6,081 bases of DNA from Elusimicrobiota bacterium (GTDB taxonomy: Bacteria; Elusimicrobiota; Elusimicrobia; Elusimicrobiales; Elusimicrobiaceae). Below the pieces are notes generated by a model. That model had not been told where the DNA came from. It ran no database searches and saw only the letters and a program-made list of their open reading frames with translations. How positions within the stretch are numbered: position 1 is the stretch's first letter; the number at the start of each line of letters is the position of its first letter. Where the stretch lies: the NCBI GenBank assembly GCA_031259485.1, contig JAIRLH010000038.1, positions 1-6,081 on the forward strand. Direction: 5' to 3'. Of this stretch, positions 1 through 5,823 are shown piece by piece. The translations under genes and the position numbers were made by a program.

Positions 1-6
1 AACGCG

Positions 7-51
7 AAATAAAAAACAAAACCTACCCCGCGCCGTTATTGACGCGGGGTA
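7..51 (-). terminator. Rho-independent terminator of the cdsA-dxr transcript
   Basis: A perfect 9-bp stem pairs 24-32 (TACCCCGCG) with 43-51 (CGCGGGGTA) around a 10-base loop at 33-42. Read leftward, the stem is followed by a T-rich run (complement of 7-21, about 13 T in 15 bases). It starts 12 bases after the dxr stop codon, which is where an intrinsic terminator of the minus-strand operon belongs. The plus strand right of the stem (52-65) is also T-rich, so it could work in both directions and stop any rightward transcript coming from beyond the left edge. Seen directly; termination itself is inferred. Confidence 0.86.
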
Positions 52-63
52 ATTATTTTATTC

Positions 64-1260
64 TTAAAACTTTTTATATTTCCCGTTTTCCAGCAGTTCC
101 GCGGCTTTTTGGCGCGCCCAAAGGTCAACTTCAACCGCGCTGGCAAGGCTGAAAGGCTTATCCGCCGCGGCGGGCGTATGCGAGGCCAAAACCGCGCGCG
201 CCAGCCTGTGTATATCCGTAAACAAAATCCGCCCCGAAAGGAAAGCATTTACCGCGACTTCGTCGGCCGCGTTAAGCGCGGCGGGCGCGCTGCCGCCAAG
301 GCGCGCGGCCTCAAGCGCAAGTCGCAGGCAGGGAAATTTGGCCAAGTCGGGCTCCGCGAATTCCAGTTTTGACATTTCCGTAATTGCCAGCCTGCTGACC
401 GGCGAAGGCAGACGCTTGGGATAAGTTATCGCGTATTGTATCGGCAAACGCATATCGGGGTTTGACATCTGGGCCAGTATGCTGCCGTCATTATATTCCA
501 CGGCGGAATGCACTATTGACTGGGGGTGTATGACAATTTTAATTTTTTCCAAAGGCAGATTGAATAGATGCATAATCTCTATCGCCTCAAAACCTTTGTT
601 CATTAAAGTGGCGGAATCTATCGTTATTTTTTTGCCCATGCGCCAGCGCGGGTGCTTAAGCGCCTGCCGCGGCGAAACTTTCGCCAGCGGGCCCCCGCGC
701 TTAAAAAACGGCCCGCCGGAGGCCGTCAGTAGCACGCTGGCAATATCAGCCGCCGCTTTGGCGTAGGATTTGCTGTCCGCGTTTTCAAGCGACTGGAAAA
801 CCGCCGAAGGCTCCGAATCTACGGGTATTACGGCGGCGTTCCAGCGGAGGCATTCGTCCATAATCGCGCGGCCGGCCATTACAATGGGTTCTTTGTTTGC
901 AAGAGCGATGGTTTTGCCCGCCTTAATCGCCGCCACCAGCGGCATGAACCCGACCGCGCCAACGAGGCCGTTAATAATCAAATCCGCGCGCTGCATCACA
1001 GACAAATAAATAAGAGATTCAACGCCCGGCCCCAGAAGTTTTGTGTGCGCGGGGATCTGGTCTTTGATTTTTCGCCAGCTTTCCTCGCTGTATACGGCGG
1101 CGTAGCGCGGCTTAAAGCGCGCGATTTGCTTCAGAAATAAATCGGTATTATTGTTGCCGGTGATTGCCAGCACTTCGTATCCCGCGCCCAGCGCGTCAAT
1201 AACGTCCAGCGCGGATACGCCTATTGAACCCGTGGAGCCTAAAATTACTATTTGTTTCAC
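64..1260 (-). CDS. dxr: 1-deoxy-D-xylulose 5-phosphate reductoisomerase
   Basis: Cytosolic enzyme of the MEP pathway: NADPH- and metal-dependent rearrangement and reduction of 1-deoxy-D-xylulose 5-phosphate to 2-C-methyl-D-erythritol 4-phosphate, the target of fosmidomycin. At 398 aa it has the usual family length. Visible features: NADPH-binding loop GSTGSIG (8-14), ANKE (121-124), metal ligands D148 and E150 (VDSE) and E225 (NKGFE), S181 in the SGGPF loop, flexible-loop H203 and W206 (HPRWRMG), SATLMNKG (216-223), H245 and H251 (HPQSIVHS), and the conserved C-terminal segment ALNAADEVAVNAF (328-340). The start is GTG; it shares GTGA with the cdsA stop, so translation is probably coupled. 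No good Shine-Dalgarno precedes it. Oddities: the residue after VDSE is P151 where the E. coli enzyme has His153, ANKES reads ANKEP, and LTGSGGPFR reads LTASGGPFF. Identity is secure; catalytic behaviour may differ from the model enzyme. Confidence 0.98.
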   Translation of the reverse strand: MKQIVILGSTGSIGVSALDVIDALGAGYEVLAITGNNNTDLFLKQIARFKPRYAAVYSEESWRKIKDQIPAHTKLLGPGVESLIYLSVMQRADLIINGLVGAVGFMPLVAAIKAGKTIALANKEPIVMAGRAIMDECLRWNAAVIPVDSEPSAVFQSLENADSKSYAKAAADIASVLLTASGGPFFKRGGPLAKVSPRQALKHPRWRMGKKITIDSATLMNKGFEAIEIMHLFNLPLEKIKIVIHPQSIVHSAVEYNDGSILAQMSNPDMRLPIQYAITYPKRLPSPVSRLAITEMSKLEFAEPDLAKFPCLRLALEAARLGGSAPAALNAADEVAVNAFLSGRILFTDIHRLARAVLASHTPAAADKPFSLASAVEVDLWARQKAAELLENGKYKKF

Positions 1261-2069
1261 ATTTTCATCCAGAGCAAGACATAATAAAGCGCGGGCGCGA
1301 TGAGCAGATAAGAATCAAACCTGTCCAGCACGCCGCCGTGCCCGGGCAGGATATTGGAAGAATCCTTGACGCCCGCGCCGCGTTTTACCAAGGATTCCGC
1401 CAAGTCGGAAACCGCGCCCAAAACCGAAATCAGCGCGCCGAGCGCGGCCGCCTGAGCCCACGTAAGGTAAGAGGGGAAAAACAAATCCCTGCACAGCATG
1501 GCCGCGCCCGTGCCGCAGAGCACGCCGGCAATTGCGCCCTCCCAGCTTTTTTTGGGGCTCACTTCGGGACTTAGTTTATGGCGGCCTATGGCTTTACCGA
1601 CGAAGTAAGCCATAGTGTCGCTTGTCCATACGGTTATGAACATGGTATAGGTGAGATACATGCCCTGCGGCTCAAGCAGGCGTATATTTATAAAATGCGC
1701 GAGCGACCAGGGGATTAACATCACCCCCAGCAGCGTATTGGCCGCGCGCTGCGCGCTGCGGCCCGGGGTAAGGATTTCAACAAAAAATATTCCGCAGAGC
1801 GTGAGGGCTATAAAAAAACTGTCAATATTGCCGGCGTATGCCGCAGGCAGGCGCGCGGCAAGGGCGGCAACCGACATAACTATGCCGAACAGCAGCAGCG
1901 AAACGCGGCTTACCGGCTGGCCGGAGGAAAGGAATATCAGCCCGTACTCATAGAGGCAGAGCATAATCACGGCCGCGACGAAAGCCATATAAAAAACGCC
2001 GCCAAAGTAAATCGCCGCCAGCACCAGCGGCAGGCCGGCCAGCGCGGTAATAATTCTGGGAAGAAGCAT
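1257..2069 (-). CDS. cdsA: Phosphatidate cytidylyltransferase (CDP-diacylglycerol synthase)
   Basis: Integral membrane enzyme converting phosphatidic acid and CTP to CDP-diacylglycerol and pyrophosphate, the branch point to phosphatidylglycerol, cardiolipin and phosphatidylethanolamine. At 270 aa it is of normal length. The protein is hydrophobic with roughly eight membrane segments (for example about 8-25, 27-46, 57-73, 84-100, 137-156, 204-222, 251-267). The family signature is complete at 226-252: S226, K229 and R230, K235 and D236, then HGG (244-246), D249, R250 and D252. The cytoplasmic motif SPKKSWEG (171-178) and D151 are also present. The ATG at 2067-2069 is the first possible start, because an in-frame TAA lies at 2076-2078. 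No Shine-Dalgarno precedes it; the leader is almost pure A and T. It overlaps dxr by 4 bases and is the first gene of that pair. The uppS gene commonly found just upstream is absent; thrS lies there instead. Confidence 0.97.
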   Translation of the reverse strand: MLLPRIITALAGLPLVLAAIYFGGVFYMAFVAAVIMLCLYEYGLIFLSSGQPVSRVSLLLFGIVMSVAALAARLPAAYAGNIDSFFIALTLCGIFFVEILTPGRSAQRAANTLLGVMLIPWSLAHFINIRLLEPQGMYLTYTMFITVWTSDTMAYFVGKAIGRHKLSPEVSPKKSWEGAIAGVLCGTGAAMLCRDLFFPSYLTWAQAAALGALISVLGAVSDLAESLVKRGAGVKDSSNILPGHGGVLDRFDSYLLIAPALYYVLLWMKM

Positions 2070-2083
2070 ATTATATTATTATA
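2070..2083 (-). promoter_or_regulatory. Candidate -10 elements immediately upstream of cdsA
   Basis: Read on the minus strand, two exact TATAAT hexamers lie at 2083-2078 and 2075-2070, the first 8 bases before the cdsA ATG. If the first is a real -10 box, transcription would start at or within a few bases of the ATG, giving a leaderless or near-leaderless message. This agrees with the lack of a Shine-Dalgarno. No convincing -35 element is present at 16-18 bases upstream (about 2100-2106 reads GGGAGC on the minus strand). AT-rich DNA produces TATAAT by chance, so this is a weak call; read-through from thrS is the alternative. Confidence 0.3.
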
Positions 2084-2116
2084 TTAAATTTAAGCGAACG
2101 GCTCCCTTTCCGTAAT

Positions 2117-2157
2117 GACGGCGGATAAGGACAAATACCCATCCGCTCCGCGTCCGC
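2117..2157. repeat. Small inverted/direct repeat cluster in the thrS-cdsA gap
   Basis: The plus strand has GCGGAT at 2121-2126 and its exact complement ATCCGC at 2141-2146, 14 bases apart. TCCGC also recurs at 2147-2151 and 2153-2157, giving three near-tandem copies. The left arm can pair instead with 2147-2154 (GACGGCGGA with TCCGCGTC, one bulged G), so two exclusive hairpins are possible. No T-run follows closely on the minus strand, so it does not look like a standard terminator for thrS. The pattern is seen directly; a function is not shown. The rest of the 132-base gap at 2070-2201 has no supportable gene. Confidence 0.4.
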
Positions 2158-2201
2158 ATTTTTATAAATAAAGGGGAATATTCGCGGCGACGGCCATAAT
2201 G

Positions 2202-3947
2202 TCAATTAAATAAATTAACCGGGCTTTTTGTATCCGCTTCCTGTTTAAGTTTGGCCGTTAAATCGGCCGGACTTACGCCCTCTATGTTTTTGCCGTTCCT
2301 CAGACGCAGCGTAGCGGTCTGGCTCTGGGCCTCTTTTGGGCCGATTATCGCGGCGTAAGGCACGCGCTCCATGTGCGCGGCGCGGATTTTGGCGCCCAGC
2401 TTTTCGCCGTCGCCGTCAAGCTGCGCGCGCAGGCCGGCCGCCTTAAGCGCGTCAACGACTTTTTTGGCAAAAGGCAGCTGCGCGTCGGTAAGAGTCAGAA
2501 CTTTAACCTGCACCGGCGCAAGCCAGAGTGGAAACCAGCCCGCGTAATGCTCTATCAGAATGCCCAAAAACCGCTCTATTGAGCCGAGCAGCGCCCTGTG
2601 CACCATAAGCGGACGTTTGCGACCCTGCGCGGCGACATAAGTCAAATCAAAACGCTGGGGCAGGTTAAAGTCAAATTGTATCGTCGTCAGCTGCCACGGG
2701 CGGCCGATCGCGTCAATGAGCTTAATGTCAATTTTAGGGCCGTAGAAAGCGGCCTCCCCGACATGGGTTGTGTATGGGATATTGTTTTTTTTCAGCACGC
2801 TTTCAAGGTTGGCCTGCGCGTCGCGCCAGTCCCGCGCGGAGCCGGTGTAGTTTTGCGGTTTGTCTTCGTCCCATGTGGAAAGCTCCACTTTAAACTTTTC
2901 AAACCCGAAAGTTTTGAAAACATGCAATGCAAAATCAAAACAGGCCTGCACTTCGCCGTTAATCTGCTCCGGCGTGCAGAATATATGCGCGTCGTCCTGC
3001 GTAAAGCCGCGCACGCGCAGCAGGCCGTGCAGCACGCCGCTGCGCTCGTAGCGGTAAACCGTGCCTAGCTCGGCAAGACGCAGCGGCAAATCGCGGTAGC
3101 TGCGCAGCTGGGATTCGTAAATGGCAATGTGGAATGGGCAGTTCATGGGTTTGAGCTGGTATTCCTGATCCTCAACTTCTATCGGCTGGAACATATTTTC
3201 TTTATAAAACCCCGCGTGGCCGCTGCGCTGCCACAAATGCAGCCGCGCAATGTGCGGGCTGTAAACCATGTCGTAGCCGCGTTTAATGTTTTCGTCCTTG
3301 ATCCAGTCCTCGACGGTTTTGCGCAGTACGGCGCCTTTGGGGTGCCAAAGGCTGAGGCCGGGGCCGATGTCGTCGTTAATGCTGAAAAGGCCCAACTCCG
3401 CGCCGAGTTTGCGATGGTCGCGCTTTTGGGCTTCTTCCTGCTGTTTGATATAGGCGTTAAGTTCGTCTTTGTTATTAAAAGCCAGTCCGTAAATGCGCTG
3501 CAGCTGGGGGCGCTTTTCGTCGCCGCGCCAATATGCGCCCGCGATATGCGTGAGTTTGAAATTATTTATAAGCCCCGCGTGCTCTATATGCGGGCCGCGG
3601 CAGAGGTCGGTGAAACCGCCGTTAGAATATAAAGAAACTTCATCGCCCGGGAGATCGTCAATAAGCTCAACTTTGAAATCCTCGCCTTTGGCGGCAAAAA
3701 ATTTTGCGGCCTCCTCTTTTTTAAGCGTTTTGCGCGTGAAGGGCTGTTTTGCTTTGATGATTTCTTTCATTCTGTCTTCAATAATTTTTAAATCATCGGG
3801 CGTGAATTTACGGGGGCTCAGGAAGTCATAATAAAACCCGTTGTCTACAGCGGGGCCTATGCCGAGCTTTGTGCCGGGCCAAAGCTCCTGCACGGCCTGA
3901 GCCATAATGTGGGATAGAGAATGACGTTTAATTTCCAGATTATCCAT
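2202..3947 (-). CDS. thrS: Threonyl-tRNA synthetase lacking the TGS domain
   Basis: Cytosolic class II synthetase that charges tRNA-Thr with threonine and, through its second N-terminal domain, removes mischarged serine. At 581 aa it is about 60 shorter than the E. coli enzyme (642 aa), and the whole deficit is at the N-terminus. Editing site: H9 and H13 (HSLSH), C116 and H120 (DLCRGPH), which align with E. coli H73, H77, C182 and H186 at an offset of 64-66. Catalytic core about 190-470: zinc ligands C270 (MNCPFH), H321 (DDAHIF) and H450 (MVHRALLGS), motif 2 with RYERSGVLHG (299-308), and ERF of motif 3 (458-460). The anticodon-binding domain spans about 476-570 (EKLGAKIR at 515-522). The DLRNEK segment of E. 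coli reads DGDGEK here. The ATG start is firm: a good ribosome binding site precedes it, and an in-frame TAA at 3951-3953 excludes a longer protein. It is divergent from the sulfatase-fold gene. Confidence 0.98.
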   Translation of the reverse strand: MDNLEIKRHSLSHIMAQAVQELWPGTKLGIGPAVDNGFYYDFLSPRKFTPDDLKIIEDRMKEIIKAKQPFTRKTLKKEEAAKFFAAKGEDFKVELIDDLPGDEVSLYSNGGFTDLCRGPHIEHAGLINNFKLTHIAGAYWRGDEKRPQLQRIYGLAFNNKDELNAYIKQQEEAQKRDHRKLGAELGLFSINDDIGPGLSLWHPKGAVLRKTVEDWIKDENIKRGYDMVYSPHIARLHLWQRSGHAGFYKENMFQPIEVEDQEYQLKPMNCPFHIAIYESQLRSYRDLPLRLAELGTVYRYERSGVLHGLLRVRGFTQDDAHIFCTPEQINGEVQACFDFALHVFKTFGFEKFKVELSTWDEDKPQNYTGSARDWRDAQANLESVLKKNNIPYTTHVGEAAFYGPKIDIKLIDAIGRPWQLTTIQFDFNLPQRFDLTYVAAQGRKRPLMVHRALLGSIERFLGILIEHYAGWFPLWLAPVQVKVLTLTDAQLPFAKKVVDALKAAGLRAQLDGDGEKLGAKIRAAHMERVPYAAIIGPKEAQSQTATLRLRNGKNIEGVSPADLTAKLKQEADTKSPVNLFN

Positions 3948-3955
3948 AAATTATT

Positions 3956-3961
3956 ACCTCT
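3956..3961 (-). promoter_or_regulatory. Ribosome binding site of thrS
   Basis: Read on the minus strand this is AGAGGT, 8 bases before the ATG at 3947-3945. It is the best Shine-Dalgarno in the window and fixes the thrS start to a protein that begins in the editing domain. It lies 7 bases downstream of the CG-rich hairpin at 3969-3988. Confidence 0.78.
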
Positions 3962-3968
3962 GTCGCGT

Positions 3969-3988
3969 GCGCGGGCGGCGCGCCGCGC
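3969..3988 (-). promoter_or_regulatory. CG-rich hairpin in the thrS leader
   Basis: On the minus strand GCGCGG (3988-3983) can pair perfectly with CCGCGC (3974-3969) around an 8-base loop. As DNA, the block is also a near-perfect palindrome centred on GGCGCGCC at 3977-3984, with 8 of 10 arm positions matching around 3980/3981. It sits in otherwise AT-rich intergenic DNA, between the presumed promoter zone (about 3991-4020) and the thrS ribosome binding site, so it would be in the thrS 5' untranslated RNA. There is no T-run after it, so it is not a typical terminator. A role in translational control or as a protein-binding palindrome is inference. Confidence 0.45.
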
Positions 3989-4000
3989 GTAAATAAAATG

Positions 4001-4006
4001 TATAAT
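4001..4006 (+). promoter_or_regulatory. Candidate -10 element of the sulfatase-fold gene
   Basis: An exact TATAAT lies in AT-rich DNA, 36 bases before the preferred ATG at 4043. It would place the transcription start near 4012-4014 and give a leader of about 30 bases containing the Shine-Dalgarno at 4024-4029. No recognisable -35 lies 16-18 bases upstream, because that stretch is the CG-rich block. The same bases read as TTATAC on the minus strand (4005-4000), so the divergent thrS promoter may overlap it. Tentative. Confidence 0.35.
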
Positions 4007-4023
4007 TATTTTATCATTTTTAA

Positions 4024-4029
4024 GGGGAG
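4024..4029 (+). promoter_or_regulatory. Probable ribosome binding site of the sulfatase-fold gene
   Basis: GGGGAG lies 13 bases before the ATG at 4043-4045, somewhat longer than the usual spacing. It favours that codon over the in-frame ATG at 3998, which has no Shine-Dalgarno and lies upstream of the TATAAT at 4001. No other in-frame start codon lies between the two. Confidence 0.45.
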
Positions 4030-4042
4030 TAAGCATCGTAAA

Positions 4043-5803
4043 ATGCTCAATTTCGCAAAAAAATATTTATTGCTTTTGAAGCAGAATTTCCGCCTCTTTG
4101 CCCTGCTGGGCGCGCCGGGAATGGTTTTTTATTTTATCGGTCTGGCGCGGCTCGGCGCGGCGGACTGGTTTACCCTTACCCTCGGCGCGCTTAATAAATT
4201 TGCTTTTGAGTTTTGCATAGTCTCAATTGTATTCTGCCTGGCGCATGTTTTGGGGCTCAAAAAACGCTGGGCCTTTGCGCTGACATTTTTCTTTTATTAT
4301 ATCACGATAACGGCCGATATCGCGCTGCTCGTTTATTTTAAAGAGCGCTTCGGCGCAAAATATCTGCCTACGCTTGCCGGAGGCCAGTATAAATTTTTGC
4401 TTGACATACGCATGCTGCTTTTGCTGGCGGCTTTGTACGCATTGCCTTATTTTGCGGTAAGGAAGTTCTGGCTGCACCGCCAGAGCCGCCACGCCAGCGC
4501 AAAAATAATAGCCGCGGCCGCGGTGTTCATGCTTATTTTGGGCGTAATATCGCCCATGACTTTGCGCGCCGGCGTAAAAAGTTTTTATGCGGCGCAGCTC
4601 CTGCCCACGACCGCGGCGCAAATCGCGCTTGACCTGACGTCAAAAAAATATCCGTATCGGGAGTATGAAACGCTGCCGCAGGATTTGCAGGCTGCGGCCG
4701 ACGAATACGGCCTGTTTGAACCCGACGGCTTCAAGAATAAAGTAAATTACGACAGGATTATACTGCTTACCACGGAAGCGCTTTCCGACAAATTTATAAA
4801 ATCCTTTAACCCCGCCATACCGGCGGCCGCGAGCGGCGTTCTGGACGGGTTGGTGCGCACGCGGCCTTTTGCGTCGCTCAAGCCCAGCGCGCTTTCAACG
4901 CTGTACGGGCTCAGCGTTATTTTCTCGGGGCACCCTAACGCGGAACTTATGTATAAGAACGGATTTCCGCTTTCCTTCGTTAAAATCCTGCGCGGCAACG
5001 GATGGCGCACCGTTTTCCTGCGCGGCGCGGACGAGGAATATATGGACGAACATCTCATTTTTAAGTCCGCTGGTTTTGACGAAATTTACGGCGCAAAATT
5101 TTTTGAGCGTGACCCGCGCTATTCCAGCCACGTGGCCTGGTGGGGCCTTACCGACAGGAAGCTTTTTGAATATGCCGCCGACTATTTAAAACGCCATAAA
5201 GACGAAAAGCTTTTTATGAATATACTGACGGTTGACACGCATGTGCCGTCCGGCCGGGGCGATTATCTGGGCCAGTTTTACCCGCCCGTTGAAGGCGGGG
5301 ACGCCGACGGAAAAACCGCGAAAATTTACGAAAGGACGAACATGGCCCGCGCTTTTGCAAATTTTAATTATGATTTGGGGTTGTTTCTGGATACTTTGAG
5401 CGACGAAGGCCTGCTGGACGAGCGCACTCTGCTCATAATAACGGCGGACCATCCGTTTTTTGCAAACGTGGATACCGGCGGCCTGTTCAAAAATTACCGG
5501 CCGGTTTTTGACGAAGTCCCGTTTATACTGGTAAGCGCGGCCGCGCCGGCGGAAACCGTGAGCCGCGACCTTTTCAAATCGCAGCAGGATATCGCGCCGA
5601 CAGTGCTGGGCCTTGCCGGTCTGCCCGCGCCGAGGGGGATGTTCGGCCGCAGTATTTTTAAAGAAGCCCCGCGCTCGGTTTTCTACATGAAGAATAATTA
5701 TGTGACAGTCAGCGGCGCAGGCGGCACTAAATTAATACCTTTCTCTTCCAAAAAGCCGCAGGATAAAGTTTTGCTGCAGCTGCTGAACTCGGTTGTGAAG
5801 TAG
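4043..5803 (+). CDS. Membrane-anchored sulfatase-fold phosphotransferase (LtaS/EptA superfamily)
   Basis: Predicted 586-aa membrane enzyme with five hydrophobic segments (about 16-35, 51-72, 76-99, 123-139 and 153-172), then a soluble alkaline-phosphatase/sulfatase-fold domain from about 200 to the end, presumably outside the cytoplasmic membrane. This is the architecture of lipoteichoic acid synthase, phosphoethanolamine transferases and OpgB-type phosphoglycerol transferases. Motifs fit the metal site: E245 (LLTTEALS), candidate nucleophile S282 in PSALSTLYGL, H400 in TVDTHVP, and D469-H470 in ITADHPFF. QQDIAPTVLGLAGLP (514-528) is the usual C-terminal sulfatase motif. The nucleophile position holds Ser where LtaS and EptA have Thr. 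There is no C/S-x-P-x-R motif, which argues against a formylglycine sulfatase. The start at 4043 is chosen over 3998 on ribosome-binding evidence; the longer form would add 15 residues. Substrate and product are unknown; transfer of phosphoglycerol or phosphoethanolamine to an envelope lipid or glycan is the likeliest role. It is divergent from thrS and convergent with the DksA-like gene. Confidence 0.9.
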   Translation: MLNFAKKYLLLLKQNFRLFALLGAPGMVFYFIGLARLGAADWFTLTLGALNKFAFEFCIVSIVFCLAHVLGLKKRWAFALTFFFYYITITADIALLVYFKERFGAKYLPTLAGGQYKFLLDIRMLLLLAALYALPYFAVRKFWLHRQSRHASAKIIAAAAVFMLILGVISPMTLRAGVKSFYAAQLLPTTAAQIALDLTSKKYPYREYETLPQDLQAAADEYGLFEPDGFKNKVNYDRIILLTTEALSDKFIKSFNPAIPAAASGVLDGLVRTRPFASLKPSALSTLYGLSVIFSGHPNAELMYKNGFPLSFVKILRGNGWRTVFLRGADEEYMDEHLIFKSAGFDEIYGAKFFERDPRYSSHVAWWGLTDRKLFEYAADYLKRHKDEKLFMNILTVDTHVPSGRGDYLGQFYPPVEGGDADGKTAKIYERTNMARAFANFNYDLGLFLDTLSDEGLLDERTLLIITADHPFFANVDTGGLFKNYRPVFDEVPFILVSAAAPAETVSRDLFKSQQDIAPTVLGLAGLPAPRGMFGRSIFKEAPRSVFYMKNNYVTVSGAGGTKLIPFSSKKPQDKVLLQLLNSVVK

Positions 5804-5823
5804 CGGCGCGGCGGCCTTACTTC
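5797..5823. other. Short inverted repeat spanning the convergent stop codons
   Basis: GAAGTA at 5797-5802 and TACTTC at 5818-5823 are exact complements, 15 bases apart. They enclose the 13-base gap between the TAG of the sulfatase-fold gene and the TAA of the DksA-like gene. The loop is GC-rich and no T-run follows on either side, so it is a poor intrinsic terminator. A 6-base match of this kind may be chance. Confidence 0.2.

Noticed and set aside
109..372. Plus-strand open frame encoding an Arg/Lys-rich 87-residue peptide
   Set aside because: It lies fully antisense within dxr. Its basic composition simply mirrors the GC-rich alanine and glycine codons of Dxr, and it has no ribosome binding site.
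2079..2159. 26-codon minus-strand reading frame between thrS and cdsA
   Set aside because: It starts at ATG 2159-2157 and ends just before cdsA, but has no Shine-Dalgarno and overlaps the repeat cluster. Too short and unsupported to call a gene or leader peptide.
2111..2165. Possible thrS terminator in the thrS-cdsA gap
   Set aside because: The hairpin arms are only 6 bp, and on the minus strand no T-run follows. The T-run at 2159-2163 lies on the wrong side for thrS.
2598..3068. Plus-strand open frame of 156 codons
   Set aside because: It is antisense to thrS across the motif 2 region; no start signal or recognisable domain.
3129..3632. Plus-strand open frame of 167 codons
   Set aside because: It is antisense to the conserved catalytic and editing parts of thrS. 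Its length reflects codon bias on the opposite strand, and no family is recognisable.
3998..4042. Upstream in-frame ATG for the sulfatase-fold gene
   Set aside because: It has no ribosome binding site, precedes the probable -10 element, and adds 15 residues without family support; the ATG at 4043 is preferred.
4223..4621. Minus-strand open frame of 132 codons
   Set aside because: It lies opposite the membrane segments of the sulfatase-fold gene. The translated product is glutamine- and arginine-rich with no domain, as expected for an antisense shadow.
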